DNA of 64,000 nt from Vibrio sp. S9_S30 (GTDB taxonomy: Bacteria > Pseudomonadota > Gammaproteobacteria > Enterobacterales > Vibrionaceae): positions 186,001-250,000 of the forward strand of contig NZ_JAAUWT010000004.1 of NCBI RefSeq assembly GCF_014694455.1, written 5' to 3'. Positions 44,209-54,140 of this stretch are shown here, one piece after another. Each line of letters opens with the position of its first letter. Position 1 is the first letter of the stretch. Made by a program: the position numbers and the translations under genes. The notes under the pieces were generated by a model. That model searched no databases. It saw only the letters and a list, made by a program, of their open reading frames with translations, and had not been told where the DNA came from.

Positions 44209-44739
44209 GTGCAAGATAATTTGTTTACGTTTCCGGTACTCAGCTACTTAGATTGTGAAGATTTACTGCGTTTTGAACGTGCGAATCGACGGTGGTTTGA
44301 AACGTACATCGATGACAGACCGGAAGGCTTTTATTGCATGAAAGGCGTCAATCTGCACATTCGCGAGTGTTTGAAGGATTACCAAAGCATGACGATGCTA
44401 CCTATCTTGATCAAGAATGGTCGGGGTGAAATCCTCGGTCGTGCCAATCTACATGGTATCGACTTAAAGAAAGGTGAGGCGTGGGTGGGGTATCGCATTG
44501 CTGAGCGGTCAAGTGGACAAGGGCTAGCAACATTGGCGACACAGCAATTGATTCACTACGCAAAAACTTACCGAGGTTTGACCACCCTTCGGGCGTATGC
44601 GGCAACCCAAAATGTCGCTTCTCAAAGGGTGCTTCTAAATAACCAGTTTCAGCATATTGGTACGGTTAACGATTTTACGTGCATCAACGGATGTGTGATT
44701 GATTGTTATGAGTACCGATTAGAGCTCAATGTATTGTAG
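44209..44739 (+). CDS. GNAT acetyltransferase, RimJ/RimL type
   Basis: A 176-aa acetyltransferase of the RimJ/RimL group, members of which acetylate N-terminal residues of ribosomal proteins. The N-terminal signature FERANRRWFETYIDDRP matches the FExxNRxxF motif. The acetyl-CoA site is IAERSSGQGLATLATQQ and the C-terminal SQRVLLNNQFQHIG is canonical. Translation starts at GTG 44209, with AAAGG 8 bases before it. Its target is unknown. Confidence 0.88.
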   Translation: MQDNLFTFPVLSYLDCEDLLRFERANRRWFETYIDDRPEGFYCMKGVNLHIRECLKDYQSMTMLPILIKNGRGEILGRANLHGIDLKKGEAWVGYRIAERSSGQGLATLATQQLIHYAKTYRGLTTLRAYAATQNVASQRVLLNNQFQHIGTVNDFTCINGCVIDCYEYRLELNVL

Positions 44740-44877
44740 TTGTCTGCCACCCAATTGCGTTCCGATAACGCCAATAAATGGTGTTTCACAAGATAGGCTT
44801 GGTCTTACACAAGATATGATTCACAGACTGTTTCGTTTTAACACGGTCATAACATCGCCCCCAAAGCAGTCAGGCTG

Positions 44878-45903
44878 TTAACTGACATACTCTTCTTTAT
44901 AGCGTTCTATCCTATTACGACCGTTGTGTTTTGCGGTATACAGCGAGAGGTCTGCGTTTTTCATCCATTGACTGATATTGATATCTGCGTTGGAAGACGT
45001 TATACCCGCGCTAATCGATGCAGTAAGATTATTGTGTATTCGTAATTCAGACACTTGTTGTCGTAGCTTTTCTAACCGGATATAGCTGTCTTTCAATCCA
45101 GACTTTCTATACAAAATTAAAAACTCATCACCTCCCAAACGGAAAATGAAATCATTGGGGCGCGCCGTTTCTTTGAAAACCCTTACCACAGACTGAATCA
45201 TTAGGTCGCCTATATCATGACCAAACTTGTCATTCACTTGTTTGAAGTTATCAATATCGATGAGCGCGATCGTGGAAGACAGCCCTGTCTTTTGATGAAG
45301 TTCAAGTGCCGTCCCTAAAAACGCGTCGAGTTGAGCCCGATTGTAGGCGCCCGTCATTGAATCCGTAATCGACAGCTCTTTAAATCGGTCTTGCAAGTTG
45401 CGAAACGAAGTCGTGACAAAATGGGAAAAGAAAGCCGTGATTGAGAGTGCACCAACAATGCGAAGCAAGGTGGAATGCTCGATGTAGAAATAACCTGTGA
45501 TGGTGATACCAATGACCATAATAACGTTAAAGGCCAACGATATTTTGGTGGGCATAATAAAAACAACACTGACAGCGATAGGAAAGGCCCAAAAAGAGCC
45601 ATTGATCCCTAATACTGGGATGGCAAAAATTCCACACGCGATTAACAACGTTACAGGAAACAAATAACTGATCATGGAACGTTGTCTGGTGTAAAACCAA
45701 TACACTTCGAGTAACAGTGAAAGCTCAAAGGTCATCAGTAGCGCGGCATAAAAGTATTCCCCCAGTATTACATTCTTAATTGAAAATGGTAGAAAGGTGA
45801 GCAATGAAACAATGGTAATAAAACGGAGCACTTTATGATGCTCGTTTAGCTCCAATAACCCGTAATTTGACGCCATCCATTCTGGCGTTCTTTTTCTTAG
45901 CAT
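44878..45903 (-). CDS. Diguanylate cyclase with polytopic sensor domain
   Basis: A 341-aa inner-membrane protein that should make cyclic di-GMP. About five or six hydrophobic helices cover residues 30-170, a MASE-like input domain. The GGDEF domain follows (TGAYNRAQLDAFLG marks its start). The active site RLGGDEF is intact, and an inhibitory RxxD site (RPND) lies five residues before it. There is no extracellular loop of size, so the signal is probably membrane-bound or intracellular. It is monocistronic, convergent with the GNAT gene. Confidence 0.92.
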   Translation of the reverse strand: MLRKRTPEWMASNYGLLELNEHHKVLRFITIVSLLTFLPFSIKNVILGEYFYAALLMTFELSLLLEVYWFYTRQRSMISYLFPVTLLIACGIFAIPVLGINGSFWAFPIAVSVVFIMPTKISLAFNVIMVIGITITGYFYIEHSTLLRIVGALSITAFFSHFVTTSFRNLQDRFKELSITDSMTGAYNRAQLDAFLGTALELHQKTGLSSTIALIDIDNFKQVNDKFGHDIGDLMIQSVVRVFKETARPNDFIFRLGGDEFLILYRKSGLKDSYIRLEKLRQQVSELRIHNNLTASISAGITSSNADINISQWMKNADLSLYTAKHNGRNRIERYKEEYVS

Positions 45904-46086
45904 ATGTAAACCTCATGTCGAGGCAGCACTCATAACATTGAATCTCCATGTTTGAGGTACCAGCAAAGCGCGATGTTATCTAACAAAAGTATAACAAACT
46001 CTAGGGTAAATTGAGTCATAGGATTGCACAGAAACTGAGTGGATTGTGAATTAGGCGACAAACTTGGAAAAGAAGGCAGAAATAAA

Positions 46087-46109
46087 AATCCCGAGCAAGG
46101 CTCGGGATT
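46087..46109 (-). terminator. Terminator of the DUF3581 gene
   Basis: AATCCCGAGC/GCTCGGGATT stem with loop AAG, followed on the minus strand by TTTTATT. Confidence 0.93.
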
Positions 46110-46130
46110 CAAAGAAATCAGTGCGTGAGA

Positions 46131-46856
46131 TCACGCGGCTTCGACTTGTGCGGCAATGAATGCATCTTTACGAGCATTAAAACGTTCGACTAAGTCATCG
46201 ACGGCTTCTTTTTCGTAAGGTTTAAGACCAGACGCGACCATGCGCTTCACACCTTTACCTACCACTTCCCCATCCTCAATAAAACGGAAGTTAAGTGTAA
46301 CCAGACCACGTTTACCTTCAATATCGAACGTCGCACCAGAAAATTCGACTACAGGTTCAGACAAATCGATGCGAGTGAACTCTACTTCCATGCTCTCATA
46401 CATGACGAGCGGTCGCTGGCAATTAATCATCATTTGCTTGTCCTCCATAAGAGGCACCATGATGTGAGGAAAATTCATGCCAGAAAACTGAACATAAGAT
46501 TTCGTCAGGTATTCAATGAACTTAGCGTCTTTTGATACATCACCTTCATGGTGCATGTGCAAGTACTCTTTGCCATGTTCATCGACTAACGCACTTTCCG
46601 TTTTTCCTTTTTCTTCAACAGACAAGGCAATGCCTTCTGATACCATCCCCGAAAAGTCAAATCTCATTTTTTGACTCACGCCTTCCTGATTGAGGAGAAC
46701 AGCAAATAGCAAATCGCCAGGAACACAGAAGCGTTTATTGTCTTCGTCATGGATTGGGTTGTAATCGCCCGCCACTTTCTTAGCAAAATGACTTGCTTGC
46801 TGGCGAGTGAACTGAAATTGATTGCCTTGGATTGAGAAGTAAGGTGTTAGAAACAT
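46131..46856 (-). CDS. DUF3581 family protein
   Basis: A 241-aa cytoplasmic protein matching DUF3581, a family of gammaproteobacteria without a known role. The N-terminal part (HFAKKVAGDYNPIHDEDNKRFCVPGDLLFA) has the look of a MaoC-like hotdog hydratase, with D-x-N-P-I-H as in R-hydratases. Enzymic activity on acyl-CoA is possible but not shown. It is monocistronic with its own terminator. Confidence 0.85.
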   Translation of the reverse strand: MFLTPYFSIQGNQFQFTRQQASHFAKKVAGDYNPIHDEDNKRFCVPGDLLFAVLLNQEGVSQKMRFDFSGMVSEGIALSVEEKGKTESALVDEHGKEYLHMHHEGDVSKDAKFIEYLTKSYVQFSGMNFPHIMVPLMEDKQMMINCQRPLVMYESMEVEFTRIDLSEPVVEFSGATFDIEGKRGLVTLNFRFIEDGEVVGKGVKRMVASGLKPYEKEAVDDLVERFNARKDAFIAAQVEAA

Positions 46857-46930
46857 AATTCACGGTTAATTACAAAAACTTCCGCGATTATATCCGACAT
46901 TTATTGGGAAATGGTCTATCCAGTGAAAAT

Positions 46931-46952
46931 TAACCTCCCCGAGGGGAGGTTA
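46931..46952 (-). terminator. Terminator of the hut operon
   Basis: AACCTCCCC/GGGGAGGTT stem with a 2-4 base loop, about 95 bases after the hutH stop; on the minus strand TTAATTTTC follows. Confidence 0.85.
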
Positions 46953-47046
46953 TCTTATGGTTTTGTGCACAAAAAGACAGTTTGTTTAGAATCGGTTTAG
47001 ATGATGTGCTTTGAAATCACCTCGTTTTTAAAAGCCAAGCGGTTTG

Positions 47047-48594
47047 CTAAACCGATGCTAATGTCTTTTCTGGCATTAAGTGGTTGTGAACAGCAAGTTT
47101 TAGTAGGGCATTTGCTTGTTCGATGTCTGGAGCGAAGTAACGGTCCTTATCATAAAAGGACACCTTTTCTCTTAGGATCTGTTTAGCCTCTTCAATACGA
47201 GGAGACGATTTTAATGGAGCGCGGAAGTCTAAGCCTTGAGCCGCTGATAGATACTCAACGGCGAGGATTCCACGGGTGTTTTCTGCCATGTCTCTCAGGC
47301 GTCTGCCTGCAAATGTTGCCATAGAAACATGATCCTCTTGGTTTGCGGACGTCGGAAGGCTGTCGATTGAGGCTGGGTGAGCCAAGGTTTTGTTTTCACT
47401 CGCTAACGCCGCCGCTGTTACTTGAGCAATCATAAAACCAGAGTTGACGCCGCCATTATCCACAAGAAACGGTGGAAGCTTACTCAGCGCGCTATCTATC
47501 AGTAGTGCCATACGACGTTCAGACAAGCTCCCAATTTCCGCAATCGCTAACGCCAAGTTATCGGCTGCCATGGCAACAGGCTCCGCATGGAAGTTACCTC
47601 CTGAAATGATGTCGCCGTCGTCGGCAAAAACGAGCGGGTTATCAGACACTGAGTTGGCTTCCACTTGCAGTATTTCAGCAGAATTGCGAATTTGCTGTAA
47701 ACACGCCCCCATGACCTGCGGCTGACAGCGCAGTGAATACGGATCTTGAACTTTTTCGCAGTCGGTATGGGATTCGCCAATTTCACTGCGGTTATCCAGC
47801 AAATGTCGATAGGCAGTGGCAGCATCCATTTGGCTACGATGGCCGCGAACCCGATGAATACGAGGGTCGAATGGACGACGGCTACCTAGGGCCGCCTCTA
47901 CCGACATGGCACCACATACCGTAGCAGACGCAAATAAATCTTCGGCTGCAAATAGCCCTTCTAACGCAAATGCGGTGGAAGCTTGTGTGCCATTCAGTAG
48001 TGCCAACCCTTCTTTGGGGGCAAGGGTGATGGGCTCTAAACCGGCAATTTTGAGTGCTTCAATACCCGATATGATTTTGCCATTGTGACGCGCTTCCCCT
48101 TCACCGAGTAATATGGTGCTCATGTGTGCGAGGGGGGCTAAGTCGCCAGATGCGCCAACGGAGCCTTTTTGAGGGACACACGGATAGACTCGAGAATTGA
48201 CCAGTTTGATGAGCGCGTCGATGACTTTTAATCGAATTCCTGAATAACCGCGAGCTAAACTGTTTATTTTCAATACCATCATTAAGCGAACGGTTTCGTC
48301 GTGCATCAGTTTGCCGATACCCGCGGCATGGGAAAGTACGATACTTCTTTGAAGTACTTCGAGATCTTCTGGCGCAATACGTGTATTCGCTAAAAGCCCG
48401 AATCCTGTATTGATGCCGTAAACGACACGGTTTTCCGCAATCACTTCATTCACGACTTGCGTACTCGCCTCGATGTTTGGAATGGCCGATGGATCGAGTG
48501 AAAGGTGGATAGGGGCACGGCTCACTTCACGTAGCTGGCTTAGGCTGATGTTTCCTGGGTTTAGTTTTAAATTGTTCATGGGTTTCTCACTCAT
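47047..48594 (-). CDS. hutH: Histidine ammonia-lyase
   Basis: The first enzyme of histidine degradation, converting histidine to urocanate and ammonia. The 515-aa sequence has the MIO-cofactor triad Ala-Ser-Gly in [15 protein letters not shown] and the family segments YGINTGFG and LLNGTQAST. The start overlaps the hutU stop (ATGA). A second ATG at 48579, with GTGAG upstream, would remove five residues and is equally possible. It is the last gene of the operon. Confidence 0.97.
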   Translation of the reverse strand: MSEKPMNNLKLNPGNISLSQLREVSRAPIHLSLDPSAIPNIEASTQVVNEVIAENRVVYGINTGFGLLANTRIAPEDLEVLQRSIVLSHAAGIGKLMHDETVRLMMVLKINSLARGYSGIRLKVIDALIKLVNSRVYPCVPQKGSVGASGDLAPLAHMSTILLGEGEARHNGKIISGIEALKIAGLEPITLAPKEGLALLNGTQASTAFALEGLFAAEDLFASATVCGAMSVEAALGSRRPFDPRIHRVRGHRSQMDAATAYRHLLDNRSEIGESHTDCEKVQDPYSLRCQPQVMGACLQQIRNSAEILQVEANSVSDNPLVFADDGDIISGGNFHAEPVAMAADNLALAIAEIGSLSERRMALLIDSALSKLPPFLVDNGGVNSGFMIAQVTAAALASENKTLAHPASIDSLPTSANQEDHVSMATFAGRRLRDMAENTRGILAVEYLSAAQGLDFRAPLKSSPRIEEAKQILREKVSFYDKDRYFAPDIEQANALLKLAVHNHLMPEKTLASV

Positions 48595-50273
48595 TTCAGA
48601 CGGCTTAGTTCTTCGTTCAACATTGGCAGATCCAATTTCTGCTCTTTTGCGCAGTGTTTCGCGATGTCGTAACCCGCATCCGCGTGGCGCATTACGCCCG
48701 TTGCTGGATCGTTATGTAATACACGAGCGATACGCTCAGACGCGTCATCCGAGCCGTCACAACAAATCACCATACCAGAGTGTTGAGAGAAGCCCATGCC
48801 TACACCACCACCATGGTGAAGCGATACCCACGTTGCGCCACCGGCTGTGTTCAATAGAGCATTCAGTAGCGGCCAATCTGATACCGCGTCAGAGCCATCT
48901 TTCATGCCTTCTGTTTCGCGGTTAGGGCTGGCGACGGAACCTGAATCTAGGTGGTCACGACCGATGACAACTGGTGCTTTCAGTTCACCGTTTTTCACCA
49001 TTTCATTGAATGCCTGACCAAGCCGCTCACGATCTTTCAGTCCAACCCAACATATGCGTGCAGGCAAACCTTGGAATTGGATGCGCTCACGAGCCATGTC
49101 GAGCCAATTGTGTAAATGTGGGTCGTCTGGGATCAGTTCTTTGACTTTTTGATCCGTTTTGTAAATGTCTTCTGGGTCACCAGAAAGCGCTGCCCAGCGG
49201 AATGGACCAATACCTTCACAGAACAAGGGGCGAATGTAAGCCGGCACGAACCCAGGGAAATCAAAGGCATTCTCCACGCCTTCTTCCAATGCCATTTGGC
49301 GAATGTTATTACCGTAATCGAGCGTAGCGGCACCTTGCTTTTGCAAATCCAGCATCGCTTGAACTTGAATCGCCATGGATTGTTTCGCGGCTTTCACCAC
49401 ACCGGCTTCATCTTCAAGGCGGCGAGCTTTAGCTTCGTCCATTGTCCACCCTTGTGGCAGGTAGCCATTAAGTGGGTCGTGTGCCGATGTTTGGTCTGTA
49501 ACCACATCTGGCGTAATGCCGCGCTTAACCAATTCTGGGAAAACATCCGCAGCATTGCCCAGCAATCCGACAGAGATAGGGGTATCGGAGTCTTGGATCA
49601 TTTGCAGGGCTTCATCAATGCTGGTGGCTTTTTTATCAACGTAGCCCGTCCGTAATCGGTAGTCGATACGCGTTTCATCGCACTCGACAGCGATCATTGA
49701 AAAGCCCGCCATCGTAGCGGCCAGTGGCTGCGCACCGCCCATGCCACCCAATCCGCCTGTGAGTACCCAGCGGTCTTTTGCTTGCCCATCGAAGTGCTTT
49801 TTAGCCACCGCAACAAAAGTTTCATACGTTCCTTGAACAATGCCTTGAGAGCCAATGTAAATCCACGAGCCTGCCGTCATTTGTCCGTACATCATCAACC
49901 CCTCTTTATCGAGTTCGTTGAAATGTTCCCAGTTCGCCCAATGAGGAACGAGGTTGGAATTCGCAATCAATACGCGCGGGGCATGCTTGTGAGTCGGGAA
50001 TACGCCAACAGGTTTACCTGACTGGACCAGCAATGTTTGATCGTCTTCGAGCCTTTCTAGCACCTCGACAATTTTGTCGTAGCACGCCCAGTTTCGAGCG
50101 GCACGACCGATGCCGCCGTAGACAACCAACGCATGCGGATGTTCGGCAACATCAGGATCAAGGTTGTTCATTAACATGCGAAGTGGGGCCTCAGTTAGCC
50201 ACGATTTTGCACGAAGTTGTGTTCCGTGGGGGGCACGAATGGTTCTGGTTGTGTCGAGCCTTGGATCCGTCAT
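48591..50273 (-). CDS. hutU: Urocanate hydratase
   Basis: Converts urocanate to imidazolone propionate with tightly bound NAD. The 560-aa length is standard. Conserved segments include [41 protein letters not shown] (NAD site) and [20 protein letters not shown] stands 8 bases before the ATG. It lies about 97 bases after hutG, a gap large enough for an internal promoter, and is coupled to hutH downstream. Confidence 0.97.
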   Translation of the reverse strand: MTDPRLDTTRTIRAPHGTQLRAKSWLTEAPLRMLMNNLDPDVAEHPHALVVYGGIGRAARNWACYDKIVEVLERLEDDQTLLVQSGKPVGVFPTHKHAPRVLIANSNLVPHWANWEHFNELDKEGLMMYGQMTAGSWIYIGSQGIVQGTYETFVAVAKKHFDGQAKDRWVLTGGLGGMGGAQPLAATMAGFSMIAVECDETRIDYRLRTGYVDKKATSIDEALQMIQDSDTPISVGLLGNAADVFPELVKRGITPDVVTDQTSAHDPLNGYLPQGWTMDEAKARRLEDEAGVVKAAKQSMAIQVQAMLDLQKQGAATLDYGNNIRQMALEEGVENAFDFPGFVPAYIRPLFCEGIGPFRWAALSGDPEDIYKTDQKVKELIPDDPHLHNWLDMARERIQFQGLPARICWVGLKDRERLGQAFNEMVKNGELKAPVVIGRDHLDSGSVASPNRETEGMKDGSDAVSDWPLLNALLNTAGGATWVSLHHGGGVGMGFSQHSGMVICCDGSDDASERIARVLHNDPATGVMRHADAGYDIAKHCAKEQKLDLPMLNEELSRLK

Positions 50274-50370
50274 TGGATACTCCTTTCTGAATTCACGTTA
50301 TTGGGTAGACAGCTGCATGTCTTAACTCATTTGCTGCTTAGGCAAACGACTTTGTTTTTTGATAAGACAA

Positions 50371-51459
50371 TTAAAGTTGGTTACGCGACATCGATCTGGC
50401 GATATCCCAACACAATCGAGCAGCTAGCCTTGCGGTTTGACCATCGATATCAAATCTCGGGTTGTATTCCGCAATGTCGGCGATTTTTAGCTTTTTATAG
50501 TTGTTCAAAATTAATGAAAAATACGGTGAGAAGGTGTCCATACTCACCCCTTTTGCTGCTGGTGCACTGACTCCTGGAGCCGTGGCAGCAGGGAAAACAT
50601 CCAAATCAATGGTCAGATAAATCACATCGTTTTGGTCGATAAACCGCTGAAGCTGAGTTAACTGTTTAGTCAATGTGCCAGCGTGCATTTGAGTGTCTTC
50701 GACATACCACACTCCCAAGTCGTCTGCTCGCTTGAACAGTGCTTTGGTATTGCTTGCTGCACTTACGCCAAGACAGGCGTAGTTAAATGCCCAGCCTTGT
50801 TTTTGGCAGTAGCGATGAATTTGATTAAATGGCGTGCCCGAACTGGGCTGAATACTCGTTTTAGCCACATTTGATTCAGTTCCGCTCAATACCGAACTCT
50901 TGAATTCGAACCCGTTAGACTCGAAAACGCGTAAGTCGAAGTGTGCATCGAAATTGATAATGCCAATTTGAGGTGGAGAGATGTCTGCCTCTGCCTCTGC
51001 CTCTGCCTCTGCATCAGCATTCGCTTGCGTTTTTTTGCTCTGCTCTTTGGTTAGAAATTTTGCCAATCCGAGGAAGGATGCCCACGCAATTTCATGACCA
51101 CCACCCAGCGTAATGGCAGGAGTCTGTTTAAGGGTGGAGCAAAGCACATTCGCTAAGGTATTCTGGCTTTGTTCTAATTGGTCGTCTTCACATACCACCG
51201 TTCCACCATCAAACAATCGGGTGGGTTCGTGCCATGCCATATTGGCTAGGGCTTCCCGAATTTTGTTGGGCGCGGCTTGAGCGCCGATACGCCCTTTATT
51301 GCGAGCCACACCCGCATCGCACGCAAACCCCAAAATGGTTACGTCGCCTAACCCCGCATTGCTGGGGGTACCATGGCGGATGATATGATGAACCCGTTGA
51401 CCAAGTTCGCCATCTTCAATGTCATTTCGACCTTGCCATTCAAATCGTTGTTCAGACAT
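50371..51459 (-). CDS. hutG: Formimidoylglutamase with an Ala-Glu repeat insert
   Basis: Hydrolyses N-formimidoyl-glutamate to glutamate and formamide, the last step of the hut pathway. A 362-aa arginase-family enzyme; manganese ligands are in [19 protein letters not shown] and [10 protein letters not shown]. The start at 51459 overlaps hutI by 8 bases; an in-frame extension to 51507 lies inside hutI. Between the first and second metal motifs there is an insert of about 20 residues, mostly [11 protein letters not shown], coded by a hexanucleotide repeat. Most HutG proteins are near 310-320 aa, so the insert is a local expansion. Confidence 0.94.
   Translation of the reverse strand: MSEQRFEWQGRNDIEDGELGQRVHHIIRHGTPSNAGLGDVTILGFACDAGVARNKGRIGAQAAPNKIREALANMAWHEPTRLFDGGTVVCEDDQLEQSQNTLANVLCSTLKQTPAITLGGGHEIAWASFLGLAKFLTKEQSKKTQANADAEAEAEAEADISPPQIGIINFDAHFDLRVFESNGFEFKSSVLSGTESNVAKTSIQPSSGTPFNQIHRYCQKQGWAFNYACLGVSAASNTKALFKRADDLGVWYVEDTQMHAGTLTKQLTQLQRFIDQNDVIYLTIDLDVFPAATAPGVSAPAAKGVSMDTFSPYFSLILNNYKKLKIADIAEYNPRFDIDGQTARLAARLCWDIARSMSRNQL
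50984..51019 (-). repeat. Hexanucleotide repeat in hutG
   Basis: Six 6-bp units (four perfect TCTGCC on the plus strand, then TCTGCA and TCAGCA). In the coding strand they give Ala-Glu dipeptides. Copy-number changes would keep the frame, so length variation of the insert is expected. Confidence 0.95.
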
Positions 51460-52660
51460 GGGTCCACTCTCCGTTGACGATACGAGCATGTAAGTGTTGG
51501 ATGCCAACCTGATAGCTCAGGTCAGCTGGGTGTTCGATGTTCCATAGCGCAAAGTCGGCATCAAAACCCACTTGTATTTTGCCTTTGCTGTCTTGTAACC
51601 CTAAGGCTTGAGCGGCGTTGATGGTGACTCCTCTTAACGTCTCTTCCGGCGTTAAATTGAATAAAGTGCAGGCCATATTCATCATTAACGTCAAGCTGGC
51701 GAAAGGGGAAGTGCCTGGGTTAATGTCGGTTGAAACCGCCATAGGGACATGGTGTTGGCGAAGTAATTCAATAGGCGGTTTCTGTGTTTCACGTAGGAAA
51801 TAGAACGCCCCGGGCAGTAAGGTAGCGACACATCCCGCCTTTGCCACGGCTTTTACGCCCGCTTCATCGAGGTACTCGATATGGTCGACAGAGAGCGCCC
51901 CGTGCATAGCGGCCAAGGCGCTGCCCCCTAAGTGACACAGTTGTTCGGTGTGACCTTTGATGTTAAGCCCGTGCGCTTTCGCACTCTCAAAAACGCGCTC
52001 GGTTTGCGCTAGGTTAAAGCCAATTGATTCACAGAATACGTCTACGGCTGAAGCCAGCCCTTCCGTTGCGGCGGCAGGGATGATCTCGTTACACACCAAG
52101 TCGATGTAGGCGTCTGCGTTGTTACGGTATTCAGGCGGTACAGCGTGGGCGGCGAGTAACGTGGTTTCAACATGCACGTTGTATTGTTCGCCCAGTAGCG
52201 TAGCGGCGCGCAACATTTTCAATTCGTCTTCCAGTGTTAGCCCGTAGCCGGATTTGATTTCAATGGTGGTAACACCTGAATGCAATAACGCTTCCATTCT
52301 CGGACGAGAACATTCGATTAACTCTTCAATGCTCGCTTCACGAGTGGCCTTCACTGTCGAAAGAATACCGCCCCCTTGTTTGGCGATCTCTTCATAAGGC
52401 ACACCGGTTAAACGCATTTCGAATTCATTGGCTCGATTCCCTGCGTATACCAAGTGGGTATGGCAGTCGATAAGCCCCGGTGTGACCAATTTGTTTTGAC
52501 AATTGAACGTGTCGGAATTGGGCACTTGCGCTGAGATTGAATCGCCAATAGCGTCAATTTTTCCATTTCTGATCAGCACCGATGTGGGGGCAGACACGGT
52601 ATACCCTTGTGTGCCATTCACCATGGTGACCAATCTTGCGTTGATGAGTTTCCGAAGCAT
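51452..52660 (-). CDS. hutI: Imidazolonepropionase
   Basis: Hydrolyses imidazolone propionate to formimino-glutamate. A 402-aa amidohydrolase; metal ligands in [33 protein letters not shown] and [11 protein letters not shown] start it at ATG 52660, because the in-frame ATG at 52693 lies inside a HutC operator. It is the first gene of the hutIGUH operon and overlaps hutG. Confidence 0.96.
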   Translation of the reverse strand: MLRKLINARLVTMVNGTQGYTVSAPTSVLIRNGKIDAIGDSISAQVPNSDTFNCQNKLVTPGLIDCHTHLVYAGNRANEFEMRLTGVPYEEIAKQGGGILSTVKATREASIEELIECSRPRMEALLHSGVTTIEIKSGYGLTLEDELKMLRAATLLGEQYNVHVETTLLAAHAVPPEYRNNADAYIDLVCNEIIPAAATEGLASAVDVFCESIGFNLAQTERVFESAKAHGLNIKGHTEQLCHLGGSALAAMHGALSVDHIEYLDEAGVKAVAKAGCVATLLPGAFYFLRETQKPPIELLRQHHVPMAVSTDINPGTSPFASLTLMMNMACTLFNLTPEETLRGVTINAAQALGLQDSKGKIQVGFDADFALWNIEHPADLSYQVGIQHLHARIVNGEWTHV

Positions 52661-52682
52661 GATGTCATCTTGTAAAGTCAAA

Positions 52683-52692
52683 TGTATATACA
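52683..52692 (-). promoter_or_regulatory. HutC operator upstream of hutI
   Basis: TGTATATACA, a perfect 10-base palindrome and the core of the HutC-type GntR operator, stands 23 bases before the chosen hutI start. It predicts repression by HutC and induction by urocanate. Confidence 0.8.
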
Positions 52693-52987
52693 ATTAAATA
52701 GATGAATTCAGAAAATGGAGCAAGCGATATGTTAGAAAAATGTGATCGTGGAAGTGATTTTGATGTGCTTGAACAGATAGGTCAGAGCACATGAATTTGG
52801 TCGAATGGCGACGATCTGCTGACCTGCTAGGGTCAAATTGTGTTTAATTTCTATGCGGTTAATCTATGTGGCGTACAAACGATGTAGTGTACAAACGACG
52901 TAGCGTACAAACGATGTAGCGTACAAACGATGTGTGCATAAGCTGCGTAGAGTTTCAGTTGCGGGCAAGAGTAAAGAGATCCCAGCA
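52693..52987. other. Gap between hutC and hutI
   Basis: Holds the hutI promoter region and the four-copy 16-bp repeat; no gene or RNA seen. Confidence 0.5.
52868..52931 (-). repeat. Tandem repeat, 16-bp unit, four copies
   Basis: GTGGCGTACAAACGAT, GTAGTGTACAAACGAC and two identical GTAGCGTACAAACGAT units in perfect register, starting 56 bases after the hutC stop. Confidence 0.95.
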
Positions 52988-53698
52988 TCAAATATCAATC
53001 TTGGAGCTCAATTTGTAGCGCGTGCCAGGGTGATAAAGTTGCGCTGAGCTGACTAACTTATCGCCACTCCATGTTCTTCTATTCAGCAATAAGCAGGGCT
53101 CGTAGTTTTTAAGTTCTAAAGCGTCCCTAATGGTGGTTTCGGGATGAATCGCTTCTACCGTGTGTTCGATAGCACTGAGTGGGCAGTTATCGGATAAGTA
53201 TTGATTCGGCGTGATGGTTGAAAAATCTTGTTGGAGGTAGTGCGGCGCGTAGGCAGCATTCACCCAACGTACTTCAAGCTGAATGGGGGTTTTGTCTTCA
53301 AAGTGGATAATCTCTGTGTAAAAAACGTGACTGCCTAGCATGACACCCAGTTTAATGGCGGTTGTGTCGTCGGCTTTAAGCGCTTTCTGAGTCAGTACTT
53401 GGCTATGATATTGTTTACCACGAGAAGACACTTCTTCGGCAATATTGCGGATATCGAGTAGGGGAGATTCGGCTTTTTCTTCTATGGCACAGACAAACGT
53501 GCCTAGACGAGGAGTGCGTTTTAGCTTGCCCTCAGACACCAAATCTCGAATGGCTTTGTTCACCGTCATTCGACTCACTTCAAATTGCTCAGTGAGCTCG
53601 AGTTCAGTTGCGATTCTTTGACCTACCGGCCAAACACCGGAATCAATTTTTTCTTGGATGTAGCGTTTGATTTGTATATATAGTGGAGCGCTTGACAT
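52988..53698 (-). CDS. hutC: Histidine utilisation repressor, GntR family
   Basis: A 236-aa transcription repressor whose inducer is urocanate. The N-terminal winged helix (IATELELTEQFEVSRMTVNKAIRDL) is followed by a UTRA ligand domain (residues about 90-230, with EVRWVNAAYAPHYL). The distance to hutI and the operators at 52683 and 53717 fit the usual control of the operon and of its own gene. The lines LLNRRTWSGDKLVSSAQLYHPG near the C-terminus are canonical for HutC. Confidence 0.95.
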   Translation of the reverse strand: MSSAPLYIQIKRYIQEKIDSGVWPVGQRIATELELTEQFEVSRMTVNKAIRDLVSEGKLKRTPRLGTFVCAIEEKAESPLLDIRNIAEEVSSRGKQYHSQVLTQKALKADDTTAIKLGVMLGSHVFYTEIIHFEDKTPIQLEVRWVNAAYAPHYLQQDFSTITPNQYLSDNCPLSAIEHTVEAIHPETTIRDALELKNYEPCLLLNRRTWSGDKLVSSAQLYHPGTRYKLSSKIDI

Positions 53699-53716
53699 GA
53701 CAGATATTGTCCCTTA

Positions 53717-53728
53717 TTGACTATACAA
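53717..53728 (-). promoter_or_regulatory. HutC-like operator upstream of hutC
   Basis: On the minus strand TTGTATAGTCAA matches the TTGTATATACAA palindrome at 10 of 12 positions, 19 bases before the hutC start. It suggests autoregulation. Confidence 0.55.
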
Positions 53729-54140
53729 ATGATGCGAAATTTTCGTTCAGATAGCAAGCCGATTGCTTCACAAAATTTCATTATGGTGAGTGGAATGCGG
53801 TTTATAGGCGGCTCCGCTTTTGGTCAAACAAGGGATGTTAGACAAATAGTTCAGCCGTTGGATCAAGTGTTGGCTTTATTGGTGTGCTCACATAACCGGT
53901 GAGGTATTGGCGAAGGGTTTGGTGTATTGGTGGAGATATTGCAGATGTTGGACTCATCGGTGACCCATCTCCGCTTGTGTCTGAGCCCACAGTGGTAACG
54001 GATGAAAAGGCTGATTACTGCCACGCGTTGGAAAGGAAACCCACGACATAACAAGACAAGAAGCCTTTGCCAAGTGCAGTGGGCTGCATTTGCATTTACA
54101 CATTCATCTGCATGTACATTGCCATTCCTTTCCAGCCTCT
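53729..54140. other. Gap between uxuB end and hutC promoter
   Basis: About 410 bases with no supported gene. It includes degenerate TTGG-rich direct repeats near 53860-53960 and an imperfect 18-bp repeat (GCATTTACACATTCATCT / GCATGTACATTGCCATTC) near 54092-54127, just after the uxuB stop. Confidence 0.4.
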
